The translations under genes were made by a program, and so were the position numbers. From CAWBBA01 sp963741625 (GTDB lineage Bacteria > Desulfobacterota > Desulfomonilia > Desulfomonilales > Desulfomonilaceae), in assembly GCA_963741625.1 (NCBI GenBank), contig CAVUIT010000002.1, positions 248,001 to 312,000 of the forward strand: DNA of 64,000 nt, in the 5' to 3' direction. Positions within the stretch are counted from its first letter, which is position 1. Each line of letters starts with the position of its first letter. The notes under the pieces were generated by a model. The model saw only the letters and a list, made by a program, of their open reading frames with translations, made no database searches and was not told where the DNA came from. Shown piece after piece: positions 56,032-64,000 of the stretch.

Positions 56032-56817
56032 TCAGTGCTCTCCTAGATATGCTTTAATGACTCTGTCATTCCTTTTGATCTCGTCAGGAAGCCCTTCGGC
56101 AATCTTGACTCCAAAATCGAAGACGATAATCCTGTCAGAGATGTCCATAACTATATCCATATCGTGCTCAACCAGAAGAATGGTGGTTCCTTTCTCTTCG
56201 TTTATGTCCAGGACGAACCTCACCATATCTTCCTTTTCTTCCAGGTTCATCCCTGCTGTCGGCTCATCCAGAAGGATTACGTCAGGCTCCAGGGCGAGCG
56301 CCCTTCCCAGCTCGACTCGTTTGCGTTGTCCATACGGAAGAATCCCCACCTCTTGCTTCCTTATCGTTTCCATTTCAAGAAAATCAATAATATCCTCGAC
56401 CAGCTTTCTTTCTTTAATTTCCTCTCGTTGAGCAAACCCAAAATATAGGCAACTTGATAATAGATTACTCCTAAGGTATATGTGCCTTGCTGCGAGTAAA
56501 TTATCCAAAACAGTCAGACCGGTGAATAACTCTATATTCTGAAAGGTCCTCGCAATCCCAAGGGCGCAAACTTTATGGGGCGGAAGGCCGGTGATTTCTC
56601 GTCCCTTAAAATGTATCTTTCCCTGTGAAGGCCGGTAAAAGCCTGTGATGGTATTGATGATGCAAGTCTTACCTGCCCCATTGGGTCCTATAATGCTAAC
56701 TATTTCTCCTTCATTCACATCGAAAATGACATCCGTAAGAGCCTTAACTCCGCCGAAGCTCAGCTTAATATCTTCGCACCTGAGAATTGGGGCATTACCA
56801 TTCTCCTTCGTCGCCAT
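56032..56817 (-). CDS. livG: ABC transporter ATPase LivG-like
   Basis: A 261-residue ATP-binding subunit. LSFGGVKALTDVIFDV, Walker A GPNGAGKTCIINTITGFY, ITGLPPHKVCALGIARTFQN (LivG signature), LPYGQRKRVELGRALAL (the C-loop variant usual in LivG) and Walker B VILLDEPTAGMN, with VEHDMDIVMDI as H-loop. It completes the importer with the binding protein, two permeases and LivF. Confidence 0.93.
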   Translation of the reverse strand: MATKENGNAPILRCEDIKLSFGGVKALTDVIFDVNEGEIVSIIGPNGAGKTCIINTITGFYRPSQGKIHFKGREITGLPPHKVCALGIARTFQNIELFTGLTVLDNLLAARHIYLRSNLLSSCLYFGFAQREEIKERKLVEDIIDFLEMETIRKQEVGILPYGQRKRVELGRALALEPDVILLDEPTAGMNLEEKEDMVRFVLDINEEKGTTILLVEHDMDIVMDISDRIIVFDFGVKIAEGLPDEIKRNDRVIKAYLGEH

Positions 56818-56869
56818 AGCTTTCCCTCGTATTTTTAGTCCGTTGTTGAGACCTACAGCCGTCTTCAGG

Positions 56870-58253
56870 CTAAGGAAGGTGCAAGGCTCCGCCGCTTAGC
56901 AACATGGCCGCTTCTCCGATCCCTTCGGAGAGAGTAGGATGAGGATGAATTGTGTGGGCCAATTCCTCCACCGTAGCTTCCAATTCCATGGCAAGCACCG
57001 CTTCCGCAATGAGTTCTGTAGCATGAGGCCCGATAATGTGAACTCCTAAAACCTCTCCATATTTTTTGTCGGCAACTATCTTAATCATGCCTTCCGCTTG
57101 TTCCATCAGGGATGCCTTTCCGATGGCATGAAATGGAAAACGGCTCACTTGCACCTCTCCTCTCTCTTTGATTGCATGTTTCTCGGTCAGGCCGACACAT
57201 GCAACCTCGGGCGATGTGTAAATACAGCGTGGAACAGCCCGATAAGAAAGAGACGAAAGATATCCCAGTGCATTGCGGGCTGCACAATCGCCTTCAGCCA
57301 TAGCCACGTGCGCCAGCAGGATTCCACCCGTCACATCTCCGGCCGCATAGATATGGGGGATGTTAGTCTGCATTTTATCATTTGCCTCAATCCTCCCCAT
57401 CTGCGTCTCTAGTCCGATCTTCTCGATATTCATCCCCGCATAGTGCGGTCTCCTGCCAACCGATTGGGCGACTTCCGACGTTACAATTTCTTTTTTGCCG
57501 CCCGGAGCGGAGAGGATTATCTTCTTATCCTTCCCGACTTTCTCGATCTTCTCAACTGTAGTTTGGGTTAAGATACCAATCCCTTCTTTTGATAGGGACT
57601 CTTGCCAATGCCCGGCTAATCTCTTCATCCTCTGTGGGGATAATCCGATCCGTCATTTCCACAATGGAAACCTTAACTCCCATTCTGCTGTAAAATTGGC
57701 CAAGCTCGACCCCGATGTAGCCCCCACCGATAATTAGAAGACTGCTGGGAAGAGACTCCATGTTGAGAAGATCATCGCTTGTAAGAAGGGGAATGTCTGC
57801 GCTCCCTGGGAACGAAAGTTGAGCAGGAATAGAGCCCGTGGCCAGAATGAATTTATCTCCGGCAACGACTTCTCCGGTCTCCACGATTTTCATTGTGTTT
57901 GAGTCCGTGAAAGCGGCTGTTCCCTTTAAAACCTTGACCTTTTTGTTCTTTAAAAGGCTTGTTACCCCTGCCGTCAGCCGATTGACGATTGTGTTTTTCC
58001 GAGCCAACAACCCATTGTAATCAATTTTCAGCTTCTCCGCGGTTAGACCAAAGAGCGAAGCCCTCTTAACTTCTTCATATAGCGATGCCGAGTGAAGGAA
58101 CACTTTGGTAGGAATGCATCCCTTATTGAGGCACACCCCTCCCATTTTGTCCTTTTCGATCAGGGTGACATCCGCCCCCAGCCTGGCCGCCCGAAGGGCC
58201 GCGGGATACCCGCCAACACCTCCGCCAACCACTATCACTCGCTCACTTCTCAT
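56870..58253 (-). pseudogene. lpd: dihydrolipoamide dehydrogenase (E3), one frame change
   Basis: FAD-dependent NAD oxidoreductase that reoxidises the lipoyl arms of the 2-oxoacid dehydrogenase complex. From ATG 58253: VIVVGGGVGGYPAALRA (FAD), GGVCLNKGCIPTK with redox Cys41/Cys46, LLIIGGGYIGVELGQFYSR (NAD). The frame changes near 57600 (EISRALAR into SLSKEGIGILTQTTV), then IYAAGDVTGGILLAHVA and the C-terminal HTIHPHPTLSEG with the catalytic His/Glu pair. One base removed gives 460 residues. Its gene follows the E2 gene by 10 bases. Confidence 0.9.
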
Positions 58254-58263
58254 GATGCAGCCT

Positions 58264-59445
58264 TCATGCAAGAATAAGAATTGGGTCTTCCATCAATTCT
58301 CTCAAAGTCTTCATGAACTCAGCAGCTTTCGCACCATCAATCACTCGATGGTCATAGCTGAGTGTCAATTTCATCATAGGACGAATCATCACCTCTTTGT
58401 TGATGACCACAGGTTTGTCCACAATTGCGCCGACGGCAAGAATCGCACTTTCAGGTTGATTTATATTGGCTGTAAACTCCTCGATGCCAAACATACCCAA
58501 TGAGGAAAGAGTAAAGGTGCTTCCTTTCATTTCGTCAGGTGTCAGCATCCCCGCCCTTCCCTTTTGAACGACTCCAACTCTGGCGCTGGCCGTCTCGGAA
58601 AGAGACTTCCTTGCTATGTCCCAGATCACAGGGACTATGAGACCCTCCTCGAGAGCCATGGCCATTCCCATGTGAATGTCATCAAACCAGATTATCCCGT
58701 CCGGCGCCCATCTCGTATTCATTATGGGGTGACGGGAAATCGCGCAGGCGGTGATCTTCATGAGGATATCGGTAATGGTAAGATGAACGCCGGCCACCTT
58801 ATCTACTGCTGGCGTTAGCTTCTCCTTTGCCTCCAATATATTTGTTGCATCGACTGAAATGGTCATGTATGTCTGAGCCGTCTCTATCTTGCTTGCGAGC
58901 ATCTTTTGCGCAATGATCGTTCTCATCCCGGACAATTTTACCAATTTCCCTCCCGCCGTCTGAGGCATACCTTGCCCAGCAGATGAGGTTACAGGAGCCG
59001 ATTCTACATCCCTCATCCTGATTCTCCCTCCTATGCCGGAACCAGAGACGCTTCTTAAGTCCAGACCACGCTCTTTTGCAATCTTCTTGGCCATTGGAGT
59101 CGCCCTAATTCTATCTCTCCTGTCTACTCTGACCTCCGCGGCTCGTTTCTCAGTATCTTCAGGGACTGCCTCACGTTTCTCGGCAGCGAATTCAACTTGC
59201 TCTCCTTTTTCCTTGGCAAGCAGCCCAACCACTGATCCGACCGGAACGACCTCATCTTCCTGGGCAAGGATCCTGGCGAGAAGTCCTGATTCCGATGCTT
59301 CCACATCGAAGGTCACTTTCTCCGTCTCAAACACAAAAAGAGTTTCGCCCTTTTCAACCCAGTCACCTTCTCTTTTCTTCCACTCCACGATTTTGCCTTC
59401 TGTCATGGTCAGGCCGATCTTGGGCATCAGTACTTGAATTGCCAT
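58264..59445 (-). CDS. 2-oxoacid dehydrogenase E2 (dihydrolipoamide acyltransferase)
   Basis: A 393-residue E2 core protein from the ATG at 59445 (AAGGAAGGAAATC upstream). Domains: one lipoyl domain (residues 2-78) with lipoylated Lys43 in FETEKVTFDVE; a peripheral E3/E1-binding domain around TPMAKKIAKERGLDLRSVSG; and the catalytic acyltransferase with SYDHRVIDGAKAAEF at the C-terminus. The single lipoyl domain and DHRVIDG fit acetoin or pyruvate-type complexes; substrate cannot be fixed from sequence. Confidence 0.92.
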   Translation of the reverse strand: MAIQVLMPKIGLTMTEGKIVEWKKREGDWVEKGETLFVFETEKVTFDVEASESGLLARILAQEDEVVPVGSVVGLLAKEKGEQVEFAAEKREAVPEDTEKRAAEVRVDRRDRIRATPMAKKIAKERGLDLRSVSGSGIGGRIRMRDVESAPVTSSAGQGMPQTAGGKLVKLSGMRTIIAQKMLASKIETAQTYMTISVDATNILEAKEKLTPAVDKVAGVHLTITDILMKITACAISRHPIMNTRWAPDGIIWFDDIHMGMAMALEEGLIVPVIWDIARKSLSETASARVGVVQKGRAGMLTPDEMKGSTFTLSSLGMFGIEEFTANINQPESAILAVGAIVDKPVVINKEVMIRPMMKLTLSYDHRVIDGAKAAEFMKTLRELMEDPILILA

Positions 59446-59585
59446 GATTTCCTTCCTTCGAGCCTGCAAATGTTTCGGTGAACGGCTACTTTTTATGGAT
59501 AGCGGCGGATTTCTTCGTTTCTTTGGGAGATGAGTAAAATTGCCTCTGATCTAGATTCTGTAAGAGAGCCATCAAGTGAACGGCC

Positions 59586-60557
59586 TCAATAGGCGACCAC
59601 TCTTTTCACGGCCTTAACCACATCTTCGGCATTTGGTAGGTAATATTTCTCCAGGTTAAATGGAACCGGAACAAACGGGGCGCCCACTCTCAAAACCGGT
59701 GCATCTAAATAATCGAGCATTTCCTCGCTAACCAGGGCTGAGACTTCGGCTCCAAAACCGAATGCCTTCACTGCCTCATGAGCGACCACCAATCTTGAGG
59801 TTTTTTCGACCGAGTTGAAGATGGTTTCTTTATCTAAAGGGCTAATTGTTCTCAAATCGATGACTTCCACATCGATTCCTTCGTCGGATAGAGACTTGGC
59901 CGCGTCTAACGCTTCATGTACCATTCGGGACGCTGTGACGACAGTCACATCTTTGCCTGTCCTCTTCACATCCGCTTTGCCTATTGGAACAAGATACTCG
60001 TCATCGGGTATCTCTCCTTTCGAACCGTAAAGGGCTTTGTTCTCCAGGAAGATGACAGGATTGTCATCTCGAATTGCGGACTTGAGCAATCCCTTCACAT
60101 CGTATGGGGTCGCCGGCATAACAACCTTCAATCCCGGGATGTGGGCAAACCAAGACTCCAGGCACTGGGAATGCTGGGGACCTGCATTGAGGCCGCCTCC
60201 GCCTGGGGCTCGGACGACCATCGGCAGCTTGTACATGCCTCCGAACATGTAGCGGATCTTGGCCATTTGGTTGACAATCTGATCCATGCAAACTGTCAAG
60301 AAGTCCGCAAACATAATCTCAGCAACTGGTCTAAGGCCGGCAGCAGCAGCACCGATGGCAAGTCCTACAATGGCCGATTCGCTGATCGGCGTATCCCTGA
60401 CCCGCCTATCACCGTATGTTTCCAATAGCCCCTTGGTGGCGCTGAAAGCACCGCCGGGACCTCCCACATCCTCACCGATTATGAAAACATTCTCATCTCT
60501 GGCCATTTCTTCATTCAAGGCTTCTGAGATTGCTCTGATATATCGTGTCTCTCTCAT
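59586..60557 (-). CDS. 2-oxoacid/acetoin dehydrogenase E1 beta subunit
   Basis: The transketolase-like pyrimidine-binding half of the thiamine diphosphate E1, 323 residues. DENVFIIGEDVGGPGGAFSA, RVRDTPISESAIVGLAIGAA, VRAPGGGGLNAGPQHSQCLE and VVMPATPYDVKGLLKSAIRD are diagnostic. It belongs with the alpha chain directly upstream (23 bases) and E2 and E3 downstream. The family covers acetoin, pyruvate and branched-chain oxoacid complexes. Confidence 0.93.
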   Translation of the reverse strand: MRETRYIRAISEALNEEMARDENVFIIGEDVGGPGGAFSATKGLLETYGDRRVRDTPISESAIVGLAIGAAAAGLRPVAEIMFADFLTVCMDQIVNQMAKIRYMFGGMYKLPMVVRAPGGGGLNAGPQHSQCLESWFAHIPGLKVVMPATPYDVKGLLKSAIRDDNPVIFLENKALYGSKGEIPDDEYLVPIGKADVKRTGKDVTVVTASRMVHEALDAAKSLSDEGIDVEVIDLRTISPLDKETIFNSVEKTSRLVVAHEAVKAFGFGAEVSALVSEEMLDYLDAPVLRVGAPFVPVPFNLEKYYLPNAEDVVKAVKRVVAY

Positions 60558-60580
60558 GTCACGCTTCTCCAGTTTGGCAA

Positions 60581-61537
60581 TTATGCATAGACGTCAGTGA
60601 ATAGCTCCTCAGGGCCGGCAATTGGGCTACTCTCCGCAAAAGCAAGGGCTTCTTCGATCTCTGTTTTAATCTTGGCCTCCAACGCATCAAGGTACTCTTG
60701 GTCGATGTGTTTGGATTTAAACAAAAACTTTTCGAACTTGATGATGGGATCAAACTCTCTTGCTTCCTGAACTTCACTCGGATCCCGGTATTTCTGAGGG
60801 TCGCCGGCGTAATGACCGAACCAGCGATGGGTTTTGCATTCCAGTAGTGTGGGGCCTTCGCCCTTCCGAGCTTTTTTTACTGCCTTCTGTGCAACTTCGC
60901 GGACTTTCAAAACATCATCCCCGTCCACGGTTACCCCCTGCATCCCGTAAGATTCTGCTCTCTTGCTGATGTTTTCCAACTTCATGTAGACCTTTTGAGG
61001 GGTGAACTGGGCCCATCCATTGTTTTCACAACAAAAGATAATCGGAAGATTCCACAATGCCGCCAGGTTTAGAGATTCGTGAAAAGTGCCTTGATTTGTG
61101 GCTCCATCCCCAAAAAAACAGACCGTGACTTTCTTCTCTCCCCTGTATGATGAAGCAAATGCGGTTCCCAGAGAAATCGGAAGGCCTGCACCTACGATCC
61201 CATTCGAACCAGCAACACCAGCTTCCTTGGAAGCGACATGCATTGAACCGGCTTTTCCCTTACAGAATCCGTCTTTCCGACCGTAAATTTCTGCCATGAA
61301 ACGGTTCAACTCAATCCTTTTGGCCAATGCCTGCCCATGTCCTCTGTGGGTGGTAAAAATCGAGTCATCCGCTTTCAAGCACGAACACACCCCGGCCGCC
61401 ACCGCCTCTTGCCCAATCCCTACATGAATGAATCCCGGTATTTTCCCCTTGGCAAATACGTCTAAGAGACATTCCTCAACACGTCTAACCTTCAACATCA
61501 AATAGAGAAGGTCTAAGAGTACTTCTTTGTTGACCAT
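60581..61537 (-). CDS. 2-oxoacid/acetoin dehydrogenase E1 alpha subunit
   Basis: The thiamine diphosphate-binding half of E1, 318 residues. GDGATNQGTFHESLNLAALW with NN in FCCENNGWAQF is the thiamine diphosphate motif. Also visible are GFIHVGIGQEAVAAGVCSCL and THRGHGQALAKRI and the phosphorylation-loop-like YAGDPQKYRDP. It is the first enzyme gene of the cluster. GGAGATCCAG lies upstream of the ATG, and a half-site GCCGGTTTG at 61589-61597 is 52 bases before it. Confidence 0.93.
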   Translation of the reverse strand: MVNKEVLLDLLYLMLKVRRVEECLLDVFAKGKIPGFIHVGIGQEAVAAGVCSCLKADDSIFTTHRGHGQALAKRIELNRFMAEIYGRKDGFCKGKAGSMHVASKEAGVAGSNGIVGAGLPISLGTAFASSYRGEKKVTVCFFGDGATNQGTFHESLNLAALWNLPIIFCCENNGWAQFTPQKVYMKLENISKRAESYGMQGVTVDGDDVLKVREVAQKAVKKARKGEGPTLLECKTHRWFGHYAGDPQKYRDPSEVQEAREFDPIIKFEKFLFKSKHIDQEYLDALEAKIKTEIEEALAFAESSPIAGPEELFTDVYA

Positions 61538-62126
61538 AACTGGATCTCCTAGAAATGAGAGTTAACCATCCGCCTGGACAGCGCATTAGCCGGTTTGAAA
61601 CGTGACCGGCAGGAGCGCCGTCGCATTACCTGAAAAGAGGCTGGCATTCATTAGCGCAGCATCGGGTGTGATAATCAAGCAACACTTCGTGCCCTTGCCA
61701 TGCGGCCATCATGCTGATATAATGGCCTAATTGGCTCTCAGATTTCAAAGTCAAATGTGATTTGCCTTGTCCGGTCTCAACCAATGTGGCAATGCAAAAG
61801 TCCTGTTACTTCCAGCCTTGTCCTCAAAGGGCTCTGGCAGTGGCTCCAGCAGACTCGGAGCTATACACTCGGTCTGGAACTCTCTCCAGAGACCGAGAGA
61901 TAATCCTAACGCAGCGAGACGAGTCGCCACCTGGCTCCACATGGTTCACAGTTAACGCAGTTGATTCGGATATCACAGAAAGAAGAGCGGCTTAGGTAGA
62001 AGGCATCCAGCCGCAGAATGCAACCTCACGCGCGCCTTCTTTCACTATTCGATTGAGTTTGGAGAGGATATCGTTTGCCACCTCTTCATATAGAGAGATA
62101 TGTCGGTTGAGAAAATTACAAGCCCC
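61538..62126. other. promoter region of the catabolic cluster, no gene seen
   Basis: About 590 bases between the tetR stop and E1 alpha. No believable coding frame. GCCGGTTTG (61589-61597) equals half of the palindrome at 62794. GGCCAT (61704-61709) and ATGGCC (61722-61727) form a spaced dyad around an AT-rich core. It likely holds the E1-E2-E3 operon promoter. Confidence 0.5.
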
Positions 62127-62763
62127 TCATCCGAGACTACTCCGAGCGTCAGATGACACCTGCTTGTAGCCGCTTACTCCCTTCATGAAAATGTCGTAAC
62201 AAATCTGAGATAGTTCTTGGAGGGTGATGGGTCCTTCGGAATCGTACCAATACATGATTGAATTGCACATCCCGAACAAAGAGAAGGTTATGGCGTTTAA
62301 TTTATCCCGGCGGAATACTGCCGTTGAAGAAATCTGAAAGGACATCAGTCAACATTTTTGCATATTTTTTTTCTTTTGCAGCAACGGTCTTGAAATATTT
62401 TGAGGGCAGGTTACGCGAATCAATTAGCAGTGCCTTGGCCTCGGGTATTTTTGTATTATAAAGGTTTAAATGCCGGAAGATGATGAACTTGATCTTTGAC
62501 GAATTATCCGAAATCTCTTTCAGTTCGTCCTCTAGCCCTCCTAAAAGGAGGTCCATATAGTTATCTAAAACAAAGTAAAGGATTTCATGTTTACTGGAGA
62601 AATAGTGGTAAATACCTCCCTTGCTTAATTTGGCAGCAGCGGAAATTTCCTTCAAGCTTGTTTCCAAATACCCCTTCTCATCAAATAGCTTTGCGGCCGC
62701 CCTTCCAATGGCACACTTTTTGTCTAATTCTTTAGTGTTATTGTTTTTCAGGCTCTTTTCCAT
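62127..62763 (-). pseudogene. TetR-family regulator of the cluster, one frame change
   Basis: A 211-residue (corrected) TetR repressor. The helix-turn-helix reads AIGRAAAKLFDEKGYLETSL, then KEISAAAKLSKGGIYHYFSS. The ligand domain is helical. The frame changes near 62311 (LSDFFNGSIPP into KLNAITFSLFGMCNSIMYWY), equal to one extra base, and then continues to a normal end. The C-terminal NSIMYWYDSEGPITLQELSQ is typical of FadR/AcnR-like TetR proteins that sense acyl-CoA esters (family knowledge). A strong palindrome lies 31 bases upstream of its start, probably its own operator. Confidence 0.85.
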
Positions 62764-62793
62764 CGGAACCGACCTTGAAGGCGTCTTGCGGTC

Positions 62794-62815
62794 ACAAACC
62801 GGCCAGCCGGTTTGT
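62794..62815. promoter_or_regulatory. 22-bp perfect palindrome, predicted TetR operator
   Basis: ACAAACCGGC (62794-62803), CA, GCCGGTTTGT (62806-62815): ten perfectly paired bases on each side of a two-base centre. Location 31 bases before the tetR start and the symmetrical CCGG-type core fit TetR-family fatty-acid or branched-chain catabolism operators. GCCGGTTTG half-sites recur at 61589 and 54059. Confidence 0.7.
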
Positions 62816-62864
62816 TTTTTTGATTGATAGCAAGGAGCCATTTTTTTGTCAAGAAAAAAATCTG

Positions 62865-63512
62865 TCAGGAATCAGTTGAGGGGGCTGGCCCGGAACCGTG
62901 ACGTGGTGACGAGGTCTCCCGCAATACCTGACGAAAAACCGCCACCGGCTGGGCGCCAGAAATAAGGTACTTGTCGTCAATGATGAATGCCGGCACCGCG
63001 GTAATCCCTAATTTGCGGGACAGCGCTTTTGCGTCCTCGAAGCAGCGCTCATATTCACCACTCTTTACTCCTACGACGGCGGCGTTGAAGTCGAGTCCGA
63101 TCACGCTCATTATCTGTTCGAGCACCGCGGGGTCGGAGATGTCGCGGCCGTCAGTCCAAAATGCCCTGAAGACCGCCTCGTTGTACTCGCGCACTTTGTC
63201 TTGCTCTTTGGCATATTCGGTCAGCAGCAGGCTCAAGTGCGTGTTGTATTTGCGCGGCACCGGACCGATGGTGATGCCGACCTCCCGGGCGCGCTGCCGG
63301 ATCCCATCGTAGAGGAGCGGGACATTGCTGTACCCCAGGCTCTCGAGATAGGGAATCGTTTCCACGCCGCCGGCGCGGATATCGGGATGGATCTCGAACG
63401 ACATCCAGTCTTCCGCGAAATCGAACTCGGGCCGGATCTGGTCGAGAATAGCTTCTCCGATATAGCAGAACGGTCAGTTGAAGTCGTTAAATACGAGCAG
63501 TTTGCGAATCAT
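62865..63512 (-). CDS. DsbA/FrnE-family oxidoreductase, predicted selenoprotein (UGA at codon 13)
   Basis: Thioredoxin-fold DsbA-family protein of the FrnE type. From ATG 63512 (AAGGGG upstream) it reads MIRKLLVFNDFN, then TGA (63476-63474), then PFCYIGEAILDQIRPEFDFA, and stays in the same frame to 62865. FrnE proteins have CPWC or CPFC here, so UGA stands exactly where the first redox cysteine belongs, giving UPFC with Cys16. The remaining family blocks are normal: IGPVPRKYNTHLSLLL, AFWTDGRDISDP and GITAVPAFIIDDKYLISGAQ (cis-proline). Counting selenocysteine 13 the protein has 215 residues. It lies upstream of tetR on the same strand. No selA, B, C or D gene is in the window. Confidence 0.85.
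63442..63460 (-). promoter_or_regulatory. candidate bacterial SECIS hairpin after the UGA
   Basis: On the gene strand, starting 14 bases after the UGA: TCG-G-AGAA, loop GCTA, TTCT-CGA. That is seven base pairs with one bulged G and a four-base loop starting with G. The loop G is 22 bases after UGA, inside the 16-37 window used for bacterial SECIS elements. An outer CTG/CAG pairing is possible. Confidence 0.6.
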
Positions 63513-64000
63513 GTTTTCCCCTTATACGTCAGTAGTTCTGTGAGTTCCGGGCACCCGGACCTGCCCCCGGAATATGTACCACGTGTCAAGTCACAGGCGT
63601 AGTACTACGTTTTCTCTCCCGAGAATGGAGAAATGTCTTCGGGCTTAGCCTGGTCGGCCTACGGAACCATCTCTGCCGGTAGAACCGCTTGACGTCCTAC
63701 AAATATATCCCCTGGGAATTACTTGGTAACGTAATCCGAGACCAGGTGCCGTTCCAAATATTGGATAAACGGCTAGAATGAGACATGGCCCAATCTGTAG
63801 TTGCCCTGAGAACCGATTCTAAGCCCACTGCGGGCCGCAAACGACGGCCGAATGTACGCTTCAACCCGTGGACCCGCACGACAGAGCGTCCGGGAAGTCG
63901 GGCTCGGGGCATTAGTTCCCACGCGCTTAGAGCGGCCAAGGGGATCGTGATTGATCTGTCGAAGTCGCAGGACAAATTTCCCGAAATCAATGTTTGACTA
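63513..64000. other. intergenic end of window
   Basis: Upstream of the selenoprotein gene. A possible 70-residue plus-strand frame (63785-63997, rich in Arg and Ser) has no clear ribosome site or family look; I do not call it a gene. Nothing else is seen. Confidence 0.35.

Noticed and set aside
63785..63997. 70-residue plus-strand frame at the end of the window
   Set aside because: No good ribosome site, no family look and low-complexity basic composition. It could be a real small gene, but the evidence is too weak.
1..64000. CRISPR array
   Set aside because: I found no series of equal direct repeats with regular spacers and no cas genes. The repeats present are palindromic elements.
1..64000. 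Prophage or integrative element genes
   Set aside because: No integrase, transposase, capsid, terminase or conjugation gene is visible, only tRNA-like scars and MITE-like repeats.

Overview
The window looks like the chromosome of an anaerobic, Gram-negative, propionate- and fatty-acid-handling bacterium of the Desulfobacterota type (syntroph or sulfate reducer). The evidence is a class III (anaerobic) ribonucleotide reductase, System II cytochrome c maturation, an LpxC lipid A enzyme, a split methylmalonyl-CoA pathway, several acyl-CoA ligases and a UGA-containing redox gene. This is inference from gene content; no rRNA is present.

Layout. 0.2-1.7 kb: Rrf2 regulator and cysteine synthase (-). 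2.2-6.1 kb (+): a 29-residue ribosome-associated protein, an HEXXH protein, FmdB, methylmalonyl-CoA epimerase, a biotin carrier and the catalytic half of methylmalonyl-CoA mutase. 6.2-11.2 kb (+): ResB/CcsA, a GH3 hexosaminidase and a short-chain dehydrogenase. 11.2-14.5 kb (-): nrdD, a redoxin and nrdG. 15-21.4 kb: pantothenate genes (panB, panE), a 59-residue SAP/Cys protein, a membrane-anchored trypsin-like protease and repeats. 21.4-25.7 kb (-): sucC, sucD, a biotin-dependent carboxyltransferase and the B12-binding half of the mutase. With the 3-6 kb genes this completes propionyl-CoA to succinate apart from a biotin carboxylase. 25.9-40 kb: Hsp20, a receiver-AAA-LpxC fusion, an acyl-CoA ligase, AlkD-like, UvrA, DUF362 and zinc-ribbon proteins, and tRNA-Lys(CTT). 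40.7-43.3 kb: a large pentapeptide-type repeat protein between two tRNA-like remnants. 43.8-62.8 kb (-): a roughly 19-kb catabolic cluster under a TetR regulator. It holds a 2-oxoacid dehydrogenase complex (E1 alpha, E1 beta, E2, E3), a branched-chain-type ABC importer with an embedded acyl-CoA ligase, a ferredoxin, a LarA-like protein, a divergent quinolinate-phosphoribosyltransferase-like protein, two MaoC-type hydratases, an SMP-30 lactonase and a thioesterase. 62.9-63.5 kb (-): a DsbA/FrnE-type oxidoreductase with UGA in place of the first active-site cysteine.

The most notable items are: (1) the DsbA/FrnE-like gene with an in-frame UGA at the CxxC position, followed at the right distance by a SECIS-like hairpin; (2) a response-regulator receiver plus degenerate NtrC-type ATPase fused to a complete LpxC; (3) the LarA-like / QPRTase-like / ferredoxin trio inside the catabolic cluster; (4) a very good 22-bp palindrome in front of the TetR gene.

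A caution runs through the whole window. Fourteen genes, many of them core functions, are interrupted by 18 frame changes, all equal to one extra base. I annotate these as single interrupted genes and suspect insertion-type sequence errors.
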